NCBI GenBank assembly: GCA_035402645.1
Contig: DAONDQ010000039.1
Span: forward strand, 1 to 22,459
DNA length: 22,459 bases
Direction of reading: 5' to 3'
Source: DAONDQ01 sp035402645
Lineage (GTDB): Bacteria > Cloacimonadota > Cloacimonadia > Cloacimonadales > DAONDQ01
The notes beneath the pieces are model-generated. The model saw nothing but the letters and a program-made list of their open reading frames with translations. It searched no databases and was not told the origin of the DNA. How positions within the stretch are numbered: position 1 is the first letter of the stretch; every line of letters begins with the position of its first letter. Both the position numbers and the translations under genes were made by a program. Of this stretch, positions 1 to 7,830 are shown piece after piece.

Positions 1-1002
1 TTTTCTCTCATCAATCGCCGCAGGTTCATCGAAATATGCCGAGAACGTGTTCAATGGCTTGTCGTGTAATCGATGAGCAGCACAGACGATGGCAGAAGAA
101 TCCAATCCGCCACTCAGGCAGGAACCGACTTCCACATCGCTTCGCAAACGCAGACGGACAGCATCCTCAAAGAGTGAACGATATTGCTCACTTGCTTCCT
201 GAAAGTTCAGTTTACTTGTTTCAAATTCGGCAGGATCGAGATCGTAATATCGATTGGTAAAGAGTTTCCCGTCTTTGATAATGAGATAGTGTGAATGCTG
301 TAGTACATGAATATCCTGATAGAAGGTTTCGTCCTGATAATACAAGAAGGAACCCATCTTCAGACTTCGATAGATCATCTTTCGATTGATGTCACGATTT
401 GTAAGAAATCCAAGCAGTTGCTTCACTTCAGAACCGAAAGCAAAGACTTTACCGTCGTAGTAATAATTGAATGGTTTTACCCCGAATCTGTCACGGGCAC
501 AGAACAGTATTTTTTTGGAATCATCCCAAATGGCAAAAGACCACATTCCATTGAAACGCTCCAAACAGTAAGTCCCCCATTCCAAATAAGATGCCAAAAT
601 CACTTCCGTGTCAGAACCTGATGTGAACATATGACCCAGCGATTGAAGTTCATTACGAATTTCTATATAGTTGTAGATCTCGCCATTGAAAACGATCCAG
701 AGATTTCCATTCTGATATGACATAGGTTGATGGCCATGAATCGACAGGTCGAGAATGGATAACCGACGGAACCCGAAAGCAAGGTCAGCCTGATCTTCAT
801 TATTTAACTGGGGAATATTCACCTGGATTTCGGGAAGTGTATCCTTGCCGGCACAATGGTTTTTAATGCCCTTATGGGTATTGATAAGCAGATAACCTTC
901 ATCATCCGGTCCTCTATGCCTGATGATATCAGTCATTCCCTTCAGTTGTTCAACATCGACTGCTTTCCCGTTCAGTTGGAAAATACCACTAATTCCGCAC
1001 AT
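1..1002 (-). CDS. asnB: Asparagine synthase-like glutamine amidotransferase (partial, C-terminus off window)
   Basis: The protein begins MCGISGI, so Cys2 is the N-terminal nucleophile of a class II glutamine amidotransferase, which releases ammonia from glutamine. A second domain starts near residue 297 with the PP-loop SGGLDSS, which binds ATP and adenylates the acceptor. Only 334 codons are visible; the frame is open to the window edge, so the remainder of the synthetase domain lies outside. The PP-loop sits later than in enterobacterial AsnB, as in the long-form family members. The ATG lies 1 bp after the stop of the upstream glycosyltransferase, with AGGAG about 9 nt before it. It is the last visible gene of a polysaccharide operon. 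In such loci these enzymes may amidate sugar carboxylates rather than make asparagine; that role is inference. The family assignment is firm, the substrate is not. Confidence 0.93.
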   Translation of the reverse strand, partial: MCGISGIFQLNGKAVDVEQLKGMTDIIRHRGPDDEGYLLINTHKGIKNHCAGKDTLPEIQVNIPQLNNEDQADLAFGFRRLSILDLSIHGHQPMSYQNGNLWIVFNGEIYNYIEIRNELQSLGHMFTSGSDTEVILASYLEWGTYCLERFNGMWSFAIWDDSKKILFCARDRFGVKPFNYYYDGKVFAFGSEVKQLLGFLTNRDINRKMIYRSLKMGSFLYYQDETFYQDIHVLQHSHYLIIKDGKLFTNRYYDLDPAEFETSKLNFQEASEQYRSLFEDAVRLRLRSDVEVGSCLSGGLDSSAIVCAAHRLHDKPLNTFSAYFDEPAAIDERK

Positions 1003-1003
1003 A

Positions 1004-2287
1004 TTACCGAACTCCTGCGACAACTTTCTGCATCAGGTCAGATAACTTCCCTGCCTGCGCACTTCGTTCATATTTGCGAATCTCGAGCCAATCAGGATTT
1101 ATCTGCAAATAATCCTGTTCCCATTTCCGATAAGACTCGAGAAATCCCTTCCGAATCTCAGTGGGGTCAGCTGAATCATAGACCCATCCTGTTTTCGTGG
1201 AAACGACAAGGGTTGCAGCCAGTCCATGAGGCGGACATATGGCAAGAATAGGTGTACCACTCCTGATGTATTCAAACGATTTCCCATTATATACTGCATC
1301 TGTGTTTCGTGCTGTAATGATATAGATGAGAAGAAGGTCGGCATCCTTCTGCAGCTGAAGGGATTCTGAATGAGAGACATAGGGATGAAGTGATAAAAAT
1401 GTCAGTTCTTCCGCACTTGCATCCAAACCTGAATAGATGAATGAAGGCGTGTTCTTGCCATAGATTTCAAAATGTATCTTTCCCTTGGGAATATCACCGG
1501 AACGAATCAAATCGACAATAACCTGGAGAATCGGTTGTGGCTTTGTCGTATCGTAGAATGATCCTGTATAGATGATTCGCATGAATTCTTTCTGGCGGGT
1601 TCCTTCTCTCAGGTGCTTGAAATCTTCCTCGTCATATCCATTGGTGATTACTTCATGCAGAATATTATTTATATATTCATATCTTTCAATGAAATTTCTC
1701 TCCATGATACTTGAAATGAAGGTCAAACCCGAGGCATTCCTGATGGCTGAATTTTCCATCATATACTCAATCTTATTGCGCCTTGCATTGTGTTTTTGCA
1801 TGAGTCTTGTCTGATTGTTCATCCATTCATCCCGAAAATCAAGAATATAGGGAATGCCAAACCTGTCTTTCAGATGCTGCGCTATTTGGAATGAAGAAAA
1901 GGGATTACCAGAAACAAAGACAAGATCGAACTTCTCTTTTTGAACAAGCTGAACGGCTTTCCTGCGGGCAAATGGAAGCCAGAAAATATCCTTGTCGGGG
2001 ATTAAGAAGTGTTCCTGAATCCAGTTGACCACCTTCGGTAACCGAAACCCCCAAAATAGTTTAAAGACCCAGTTCATATCGAAGGTTGGGGTTCTGTAAA
2101 TGGGAAGATCGGAAGGTAACTGCTGAAGAAGACTTTTGTCTTTCGGTCCTTTCACGAATATGGGATTGACTGTGAGGACAACAGTTTCTATGTTATTTTG
2201 AGGAAGGTACTTCACGAACTTGAAGAGTCTCTGGACTCCGCTACCACCAAGGGGTGGAAAAAAGTAGCCTATGACAAGTACCTTCAT
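1004..2287 (-). CDS. Glycosyltransferase, GT4-like
   Basis: A 427-residue GT-B fold glycosyltransferase that probably adds one sugar to a lipid-linked surface polysaccharide at the cytoplasmic face of the membrane. The N-terminus reads MKVLVIGYFFPPLGGSGVQR, the glycine-rich loop typical of the GT4 acceptor-side domain. The C-terminal nucleotide-sugar domain has YTGSFY near residue 240 and a Lys/Glu signature in GKSFEYIRSGTPILA (about 335-349). There are no membrane helices. Its ATG shares one base with the stop of the preceding methyltransferase gene (TAATG), and AAGGA precedes it by about 7 nt, indicating translational coupling. Sugar donor and linkage cannot be read from the sequence. It is unlike the other glycosyltransferase in this operon, so it presumably makes a different linkage. 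Confidence 0.85.
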   Translation of the reverse strand: MKVLVIGYFFPPLGGSGVQRLFKFVKYLPQNNIETVVLTVNPIFVKGPKDKSLLQQLPSDLPIYRTPTFDMNWVFKLFWGFRLPKVVNWIQEHFLIPDKDIFWLPFARRKAVQLVQKEKFDLVFVSGNPFSSFQIAQHLKDRFGIPYILDFRDEWMNNQTRLMQKHNARRNKIEYMMENSAIRNASGLTFISSIMERNFIERYEYINNILHEVITNGYDEEDFKHLREGTRQKEFMRIIYTGSFYDTTKPQPILQVIVDLIRSGDIPKGKIHFEIYGKNTPSFIYSGLDASAEELTFLSLHPYVSHSESLQLQKDADLLLIYIITARNTDAVYNGKSFEYIRSGTPILAICPPHGLAATLVVSTKTGWVYDSADPTEIRKGFLESYRKWEQDYLQINPDWLEIRKYERSAQAGKLSDLMQKVVAGVR

Positions 2288-3048
2288 TAAATATCCTTTC
2301 TCTCGTAGAAGGCAAAGAGCCAGTATCTCTGTTTCCCTGCAAGGATCAAATTCAGTCCATTACAAAGCTTAGAGATAAGATTCCCCTTTTGTTGTGGAAA
2401 ATTCTTATTTCCACATTGTGGGCAAATCGTGTTCTCGTTCGCCTGAAACCAGCGATTTGCAACTTTTTGTCTTATCTTGAGTAACAATGGAATATATTTC
2501 TTTTCCCTGGGACCAAACGTTCCAACCATATGTCTTTTAAAGGAAGGTCCAACCCTATAATCCAAATCCTGGACACTTAAGGAATGCACATGCCCATACA
2601 CGTGGAATGCCGTGTTACATTCAGGACACTTTGTATAATTCTTTGGAAGGTATTCATGATTCGAAACTGCGATGAAAAGGTAATCTCGCGTCACGCGTTT
2701 CATTTCTTCAACAGCACTGATAAGAATCTCTTCCGGTAGATGTTCGAGCAATTCACTCGAAAATACCAGATCGAATGTCTTATCTTCAAATGGTAATTGG
2801 TTTGCTGAAGCCAGTACCTTTTTCCCTTTCACATACTCCAATGCACTCTCTGAGGAGTCAGTTCCGGTAACATCAAATGTCTTGGCAAGTTCGTTTGTGA
2901 TGATCACATTTCCACACCCCACATCCAGAACGGATTTAACATCGCGCGGTATCCAATCCAGGATAATGGGAAGTATCGATTTTACCATTTCATCATTTTC
3001 ATGCTCTTTCCAGAGATGTCGATTCTGATACATCGCATCATAATTCAT
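2287..3048 (-). CDS. Class I SAM-dependent methyltransferase with two CxxC pairs
   Basis: A 253-residue methyltransferase. Motif I is VLDVGCGN (about 40-47), followed by an acidic motif II region (TGTDSS, 62-67) and the post-motif LPFEDKTFDLVFSSELLEHL near 85-104, the arrangement of the Methyltransf_11 family. Unusually for this family there are two cysteine pairs, CPEC at 141-144 and CPQC at 209-212, together looking like a zinc-binding site in the C-terminal half. It lies between two glycosyltransferases of a polysaccharide operon, so methylation of a sugar residue or chain end is plausible but unproven. The ATG start is supported by a GGA-containing site upstream and a 3-bp gap from the preceding gene. 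The substrate is unknown. Confidence 0.82.
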   Translation of the reverse strand: MNYDAMYQNRHLWKEHENDEMVKSILPIILDWIPRDVKSVLDVGCGNVIITNELAKTFDVTGTDSSESALEYVKGKKVLASANQLPFEDKTFDLVFSSELLEHLPEEILISAVEEMKRVTRDYLFIAVSNHEYLPKNYTKCPECNTAFHVYGHVHSLSVQDLDYRVGPSFKRHMVGTFGPREKKYIPLLLKIRQKVANRWFQANENTICPQCGNKNFPQQKGNLISKLCNGLNLILAGKQRYWLFAFYERKDI

Positions 3049-3051
3049 GAT

Positions 3052-4242
3052 CTATGATTCCTTCTCGATATCCACAAATTCATTCATCATTTGTTCTGCC
3101 CAATTTCCCCAGCCATATTCAACACGTACTGCTTCCGCTATCTTCAGGTGGTCCCATTCAATTTGAGATGCTTTCCTGATCTTCTCGACAAAATCTGTTG
3201 GATTCTCCTTTTCTGCTGTGAATCCGTTCTGACCTTCCCTGATCTTCTCAGGAATTCCTCCGACATTACTGCCAATTACGGGCAAACCGCATGCCATTGC
3301 CTCCAAAATACTGATACCAAATCCTTCTGAACGGCTGGCGAGACAGAAAATATCCGCGTTATGATAGAATGAAGCAAGTTTTTGAGGTGCTTGAAAACCT
3401 ACAAATTTCACTCGATTCTGCAGCCCAAGACTTCTTGCCAGTTGCTGCAGTTCATTCTTCAATGCTCCATCCCCTACAAGAGTCAGTTCATAACCATTGC
3501 CCAGTTGAGCCATGGCTCGAAGCAGGATATCCTGTCCTTTCACATGATCGAGATAACCAACGCTAAGGAGTTTGATTCCACTATCTGTCTTGGTAATACC
3601 TTCAAATTTGAAAAGATCATGGTCATAACCGTTATTGATTTGCACTGCATGTAGCAATCCTCTCCTGTTTTGCGCATGATCATACATATATTTGGAAGAG
3701 CAAATGATCCTATCAGCATATTGATTGAGTATTCCTCTCAGGTTATTCCATCCATCATATTGATCAGGATAAATCAGAAGATCATCTCCTTCCGGAATCA
3801 CAAATACAGGTATATGGTGCTTTTCCTTGATATATTTCGCATATATTCCAAAGGGACTGAGCCAGGAGCATATTACTGCATCAGGTTTCTCTCTCTTCAT
3901 GATATCATTGATCTGTCTTGAGCAATACCAATCAAACCACTTATATTCATCCTTCCAGAACATTGCTCTTGGAGGTGAATACCATTGCGGATGATGTACC
4001 CTGATCCCTTCGTACTGTTCAAATTTCCTGATACTGAACAAATCAAGCCAATGTTGCTTCAGCATTCGGATTGAATGATTCTTTATCAAATAACGCATAT
4101 GCGGAGTCAGATCAATCGGTGCAATGACTGCAACATCATTCCCCTTTTCCACAAGTGCCTTTACTCTTGCCAGGTTGAACAGACCGTTGTCAGGTTTTAC
4201 ATCATTGGGAAACAGGGAAGTCAGAAGAATCCATTTCATCAT
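3052..4242 (-). CDS. Glycosyltransferase family 4
   Basis: A retaining GT-B glycosyltransferase of about 396 residues. The N-terminal domain opens KWILLTSLFPNDVKPDNGLF. The C-terminal donor domain carries LLSVGYLDHVKGQDILLRAM and the classical E-x7-E motif within SEGFGISILEAMACGLPVIG (about residues 305-324), followed by GGIPE. It probably extends a surface polysaccharide repeat unit from an NDP-sugar. The frame could open at a TTG at 4248 overlapping the flippase stop, but an AGG lies right against that TTG; I prefer the ATG at 4242, about 6 nt after the AGG and just after the wzx stop. A second ATG at 4239 is nearly as good. The adjacent flippase and methyltransferase place it in one transcription unit. 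Sugar specificity is unknown. Confidence 0.9.
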   Translation of the reverse strand: MMKWILLTSLFPNDVKPDNGLFNLARVKALVEKGNDVAVIAPIDLTPHMRYLIKNHSIRMLKQHWLDLFSIRKFEQYEGIRVHHPQWYSPPRAMFWKDEYKWFDWYCSRQINDIMKREKPDAVICSWLSPFGIYAKYIKEKHHIPVFVIPEGDDLLIYPDQYDGWNNLRGILNQYADRIICSSKYMYDHAQNRRGLLHAVQINNGYDHDLFKFEGITKTDSGIKLLSVGYLDHVKGQDILLRAMAQLGNGYELTLVGDGALKNELQQLARSLGLQNRVKFVGFQAPQKLASFYHNADIFCLASRSEGFGISILEAMACGLPVIGSNVGGIPEKIREGQNGFTAEKENPTDFVEKIRKASQIEWDHLKIAEAVRVEYGWGNWAEQMMNEFVDIEKES

Positions 4243-4244
4243 GC

Positions 4245-5747
4245 TCAACCTATGGAATTATCAGCAGCATCAACACCACGCAGGCGGGTCCATCCCTCGC
4301 GGATCATACTCATAGCTAAGCCTCTATCATATGGCTTGATGACATTGAACAGACTGCCAAGAAGGAAGAACAAAGCAAAATAGCATACTCCTGCGAGGAT
4401 GAAGCGGAACCATGAATTCCAATGCAACAGAAGAATTGGAACAACAAGTACACCTGTCAATATGGAGGTGAGAATAGTCTTGAAAATATCGGGCACAGGG
4501 AATAATCTTCGTAACCTAAAGCCTAATTGATACTTAAATACCCATATGTAAAGTGCTATGGAAATATAAATCACGATTACTGTAGAGATGGCTGGTCCAA
4601 TTTGACCAACTAAATGAACAAGTACAAGGTTCATTGCTAAATTCATGACCAATGATAAAACAGAGGAGTAAAACAGGAACTTGGTCTTTGCACCAACCTG
4701 TATCAAAGTGCTATAAACCGCAATGCGCAATGGCATGGTTAAAAGATAAATTCGAAAGAATATGGTTGCATGTATGTACTTTGCGGAATATAGAATTACC
4801 ATGAAATCCTTTGCAAAGATAAAAAAGAAAACAAACATTGGAAGCACCATTAATGCGTTGTTGCGCACCGAACTACGGAATATATCTTCAATTCTTTCTT
4901 TATCTTTTATAATATCCAGTTTTGATAATTCGGGCATAATCACAGAGTTCACCGCATTCAGGATAATACCTATTAGGGGAACTTCCATCGCCCCAACAGA
5001 GAATACAGCAAAGACCTCGGGTGAATAGTAACTTGAGATGACAAATTTATCTATCTGGATCGCAAGCAGGCTTACAATTGCCGATAACCCTATGGGCAAT
5101 GAAAAGTGAAGTTGTTCTTTCAGTATTTCCAGATCAAAATGAAATTCTTTCACCTCGTACTTACGCAAACTGATCATCGCATATAAATACTGTATCAAAG
5201 CTGCTGCAAGAATCCCTATCGTCGTATAGAAAAGATTCCGAGTAATGAATGCAGCACCCAATACACAAATGGATTCTACAACAATGGAAAAGATTGTGAA
5301 TATTGCCACTGACTTCGGTTTCTGCTCTGCCAGCATCGTATAGTTGTAATGAAGTGAAATAAAGGAGAATATCGGATATAAGCAGTACAGAACAAGCAGT
5401 AGTTCCAGGGAAGGATTATGGAACAGCAATGATATGGGGTGACGGAAAAGAAACATAAAAGCGCTGAACAGAATCCCAAGTACCGAAAAGACGATCAGGC
5501 ATTGACGTATGAACAGGGAACGCTTTGCTTCATCCTTGATCTTGGGTAGAAAATACAGGATACTCTGTGGAAGTCCCAATAGAAGAAGCGCAGAAAATGT
5601 GGTATAAACAAGATATAATTGCCTGAATGAACCGTAATCAGCTTGCGTGAATAACCGTGCCAGAATAAAACCCACCAGGGCTTTAATGGCAAGTCTGCTG
5701 AAATCTGCCGCCGATAATAGACCGGCTTGCTTCACTAAATGTGACAT
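4245..5747 (-). CDS. wzx: Wzx-like polysaccharide flippase (MATE/MOP superfamily)
   Basis: A 500-residue polytopic inner-membrane protein with about 12-14 hydrophobic segments spread along its length, the size and pattern of Wzx/RfbX oligosaccharide flippases. The N-terminus (MSHLVKQAGLLSAADFSRLA) and a following FxQADYG-type segment are typical of the polysaccharide biosynthesis protein family. The family moves undecaprenyl-linked repeat units from the cytoplasmic to the periplasmic face. It is the first gene of the minus-strand polysaccharide operon. GGAG lies a few bases before the ATG. Its presence implies a Wzy-dependent O-antigen or exopolysaccharide, although no polymerase is visible here. 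The gene symbol is given by family only; orthology to a named Wzx is not claimed. Confidence 0.87.
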   Translation of the reverse strand: MSHLVKQAGLLSAADFSRLAIKALVGFILARLFTQADYGSFRQLYLVYTTFSALLLLGLPQSILYFLPKIKDEAKRSLFIRQCLIVFSVLGILFSAFMFLFRHPISLLFHNPSLELLLVLYCLYPIFSFISLHYNYTMLAEQKPKSVAIFTIFSIVVESICVLGAAFITRNLFYTTIGILAAALIQYLYAMISLRKYEVKEFHFDLEILKEQLHFSLPIGLSAIVSLLAIQIDKFVISSYYSPEVFAVFSVGAMEVPLIGIILNAVNSVIMPELSKLDIIKDKERIEDIFRSSVRNNALMVLPMFVFFFIFAKDFMVILYSAKYIHATIFFRIYLLTMPLRIAVYSTLIQVGAKTKFLFYSSVLSLVMNLAMNLVLVHLVGQIGPAISTVIVIYISIALYIWVFKYQLGFRLRRLFPVPDIFKTILTSILTGVLVVPILLLHWNSWFRFILAGVCYFALFFLLGSLFNVIKPYDRGLAMSMIREGWTRLRGVDAADNSIG

Positions 5748-5766
5748 TCAACTCCAAATCATATTG

Positions 5767-5787
5767 TTTTTGATTGCTTTTTGATTG
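5767..5787. repeat. Two 10-bp direct repeats in the flippase leader
   Basis: TTTTTGATTG occurs at 5767-5776 and again at 5778-5787, an 11-nt pitch of about one helical turn. It lies 20-40 bp upstream of the flippase start, between the divergent flippase and ICMT-like genes. It could be a paired regulator-binding site in the transcribed leader of the polysaccharide operon, or simple AT-rich redundancy. Confidence 0.4.
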
Positions 5788-5899
5788 AGCATTTCTCTCA
5801 GACAGATAATAAATTGCAAGAAAAAATTGTAGTTTTAACTGGACAAGGAATAGAAACAAGGGAATTTACACCAAGAATTTTGAGTAACGGAGTTTGCCG

Positions 5900-6625
5900 A
5901 TGGCAATGATTGAAGAATTCATCAAAACAGGCAACTGGCTCTTCAGATGGCGCAGTTATCTTCCTGTTGTGTTAATTATAATCGTCATGATCGCTATGTT
6001 CCTCGATCAGACACGTATTAACTCCACCACCTGGGTGTGGAGCCTGATTTGCATTCTAATCTCTGCCCTAGGAGAAGGAATACGAATGTATGTCGTTGGA
6101 CATTCCGCCAACAGGACTTCAGGCAGAAACACCAAAAGACAGGTTGCCGATTCAATCAATACAACCGGTGCTTATTCGCTCATTCGTCACCCTTTGTATT
6201 TAGCCAATTTCCTTATGTGGATCGGACTTGGTCTGTTCACACGAATGTGGTGCGTAAATGTCGTATTCTGTCTTTCTTACTGGTTATATTATGAAAGGAT
6301 CATGTTTGCTGAAGAGGCATTCATGAGAGAGAAATTCGGTGAAGACTACATTTGCTATGCCGAAAATACCTCTGCATTTCTTCCAATGCATTGGAGCAGA
6401 TGGCGTTCTCCCAGCATCAATTTCAATTGGAAGAAGGTCTTTCGTAAGGAACTGTCCAGTTTTTACGCAATGGTCATCTCTTTTGTGATCCTGAAATTGT
6501 ATGAGAATTTTCTCGTTTATCATAAACTTGTTCTATCACGAAATTGGATCATCTTTCTTGCGATCGGAACCCTGATATATATCACCCTTCAATTTCTGAA
6601 AAAATGGACGAAACTCCTCAAGTAA
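5900..6625 (+). CDS. Isoprenylcysteine carboxyl methyltransferase-like membrane protein
   Basis: A 241-residue integral-membrane protein of the ICMT/PEMT superfamily, which methylates lipid-like acceptors using S-adenosylmethionine. Diagnostic parts are TTGAYSLIRHPLYLANFLMW, the conserved RHPLY cofactor-binding segment, and the later YYERIMFAEEAFMREKFGEDY, with the paired glutamates of the family. Two N-terminal hydrophobic helices precede the core and two more follow it, giving a C-terminal extension beyond the minimal family fold. The frame opens at a TTG at 5894, but GGAG at 5889-5892 lies 7 nt before the ATG at 5900, which I take as the start. The gene is divergent from the polysaccharide operon. 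In bacteria the acceptor is usually unknown; a lipid or lipid-linked saccharide would fit the neighbourhood, by inference only. Confidence 0.82.
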   Translation: MAMIEEFIKTGNWLFRWRSYLPVVLIIIVMIAMFLDQTRINSTTWVWSLICILISALGEGIRMYVVGHSANRTSGRNTKRQVADSINTTGAYSLIRHPLYLANFLMWIGLGLFTRMWCVNVVFCLSYWLYYERIMFAEEAFMREKFGEDYICYAENTSAFLPMHWSRWRSPSINFNWKKVFRKELSSFYAMVISFVILKLYENFLVYHKLVLSRNWIIFLAIGTLIYITLQFLKKWTKLLK

Positions 6626-6657
6626 TAGTACTTTTCAGCATGCTCACTTTTCAATAA

Positions 6658-6687
6658 TTGACAGGACGCATTTCTAAACTAAATTAT
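6658..6687 (+). promoter_or_regulatory. Putative sigma-70-like promoter of hydE-mnmA-nadA
   Basis: A perfect TTGACA at 6658-6663 is followed after 18 bp by AATTAT, which matches four of six bases of the -10 consensus. The surrounding 80 bp is very AT-rich, and hydE starts 57 bp downstream. The -10 element is weak and other registers are possible, including a TATAAA-like sequence nearer the gene. Confidence 0.35.
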
Positions 6688-6744
6688 AGATTAATCATAT
6701 ATTTTTAATTGTTAATTGTATAAAATAATAGAGCAGGTAAATCC

Positions 6745-7830
6745 ATGAATAGATTGATTGATTTGCTGAATCAGAATGATTTCAGCAAGGATGATTTAGT
6801 ACAACTCCTTTCACTAAGAGAACCGCAGCATATTCTGCAATTATTTCAGAAAGCCTATGAGATAAAGCTCCAGTATGTTGGGAATCGTGTATTTTATCGA
6901 GGCATCATCGAGTTGAGCAACATCTGCAGCAAGAACTGTTATTATTGCGGAATTCGCAGGGATATCAAGGATATTGTTCGGTACCAGATGACAAAAGACG
7001 AAATCCTGCGCGCCGCTGCCTGGGCTTATCAAAATGCCTACGGCTCCATCGTCATGCAATCAGGTGAAAGACAGGATCAGGCTTACACCGATTTCATCAC
7101 GGATATCCTTGAATCTATCATGGAAATGTCGAAGGGTGAATTAGGAATTACCATTTCGCTCGGTGAACAAACCAAGGAAACTTACGAAAGATGGTTCAAA
7201 GCAGGTGCCAAGCGTTATCTTCTCCGTATCGAAACCTCAAGTCCTGAATTATATAAGAAATATCATCCCGCCGATCATGATTACGAAAAGCGCTTGAATT
7301 GCCTTCGCACACTGCGCGATGTTGGATATCAGGTCGGCACGGGCGTGATGATCGGTCTTCCGGGACAGACCATTCCAGATCTTGCTGATGATCTCCTGTT
7401 CTTCCGGAAAATGGATATCGACATGATTGGTATGGGACCTTACATCCCACATCAGGATACACCCATGTATGATTGGATTGAGAATTTTGAAGCAATTAAA
7501 GATCAACAACTCGAGCTGGGTTTGAAGATGATTGCCTGCGCAAGGCTTCTCCTGAAGGATGTCAATATTGCCTCCACCACTGCCTTGCAGGCTTTGCATC
7601 CTCTTGGACGTGAACAGGGGCTCCAGGCTGGCGCAAACATTGTGATGCCGAACATTACCGATACCAAATACCGTGCTAATTACAAACTTTATGATGGAAA
7701 ACCCTGCATGGATGAACAAGGCGAGCAGTGCAAGGAATGCATGGGCTGCAGAGTCAAGTCGATTGGTGAAGAAATCGGATATAACGAACACGGGGACAGC
7801 CCCCACTTCAAGAAAAAGCACAAATCATGA
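6745..7830 (+). CDS. hydE: [FeFe]-hydrogenase H-cluster maturase HydE (radical SAM)
   Basis: A 361-residue radical SAM enzyme that acts in the cytoplasm with HydF and HydG to build the diiron subcluster of [FeFe] hydrogenase. The cluster-binding motif CSKNCYYC (Cys61, 65, 68) is followed by GIRRD and RYQMTKDEI. HydE signatures include MQSGE (104-108), SLGEQ, RYLLRIETSSPELY and GPYIPHQDTPM (231-241). Near the C-terminus Cys321, 329 and 332 form CX7CX2C, matching the second-cluster site of Thermotoga HydE; Cys335 follows. Collinear similarity to HydE along its length separates it from BioB and PylB. The ATG has AGG about 9 nt upstream. Its last four bases (ATGA) overlap the mnmA start. HydF, HydG and the hydrogenase are not in the window, so the pathway must be completed elsewhere. 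Confidence 0.93.
   Translation: MNRLIDLLNQNDFSKDDLVQLLSLREPQHILQLFQKAYEIKLQYVGNRVFYRGIIELSNICSKNCYYCGIRRDIKDIVRYQMTKDEILRAAAWAYQNAYGSIVMQSGERQDQAYTDFITDILESIMEMSKGELGITISLGEQTKETYERWFKAGAKRYLLRIETSSPELYKKYHPADHDYEKRLNCLRTLRDVGYQVGTGVMIGLPGQTIPDLADDLLFFRKMDIDMIGMGPYIPHQDTPMYDWIENFEAIKDQQLELGLKMIACARLLLKDVNIASTTALQALHPLGREQGLQAGANIVMPNITDTKYRANYKLYDGKPCMDEQGEQCKECMGCRVKSIGEEIGYNEHGDSPHFKKKHKS

Noticed and set aside
7249..7821. Long open frame (190 codons) on the minus strand inside hydE
   Set aside because: It is antisense to a well-conserved coding sequence and gives no recognisable protein; it follows from codon use in hydE.
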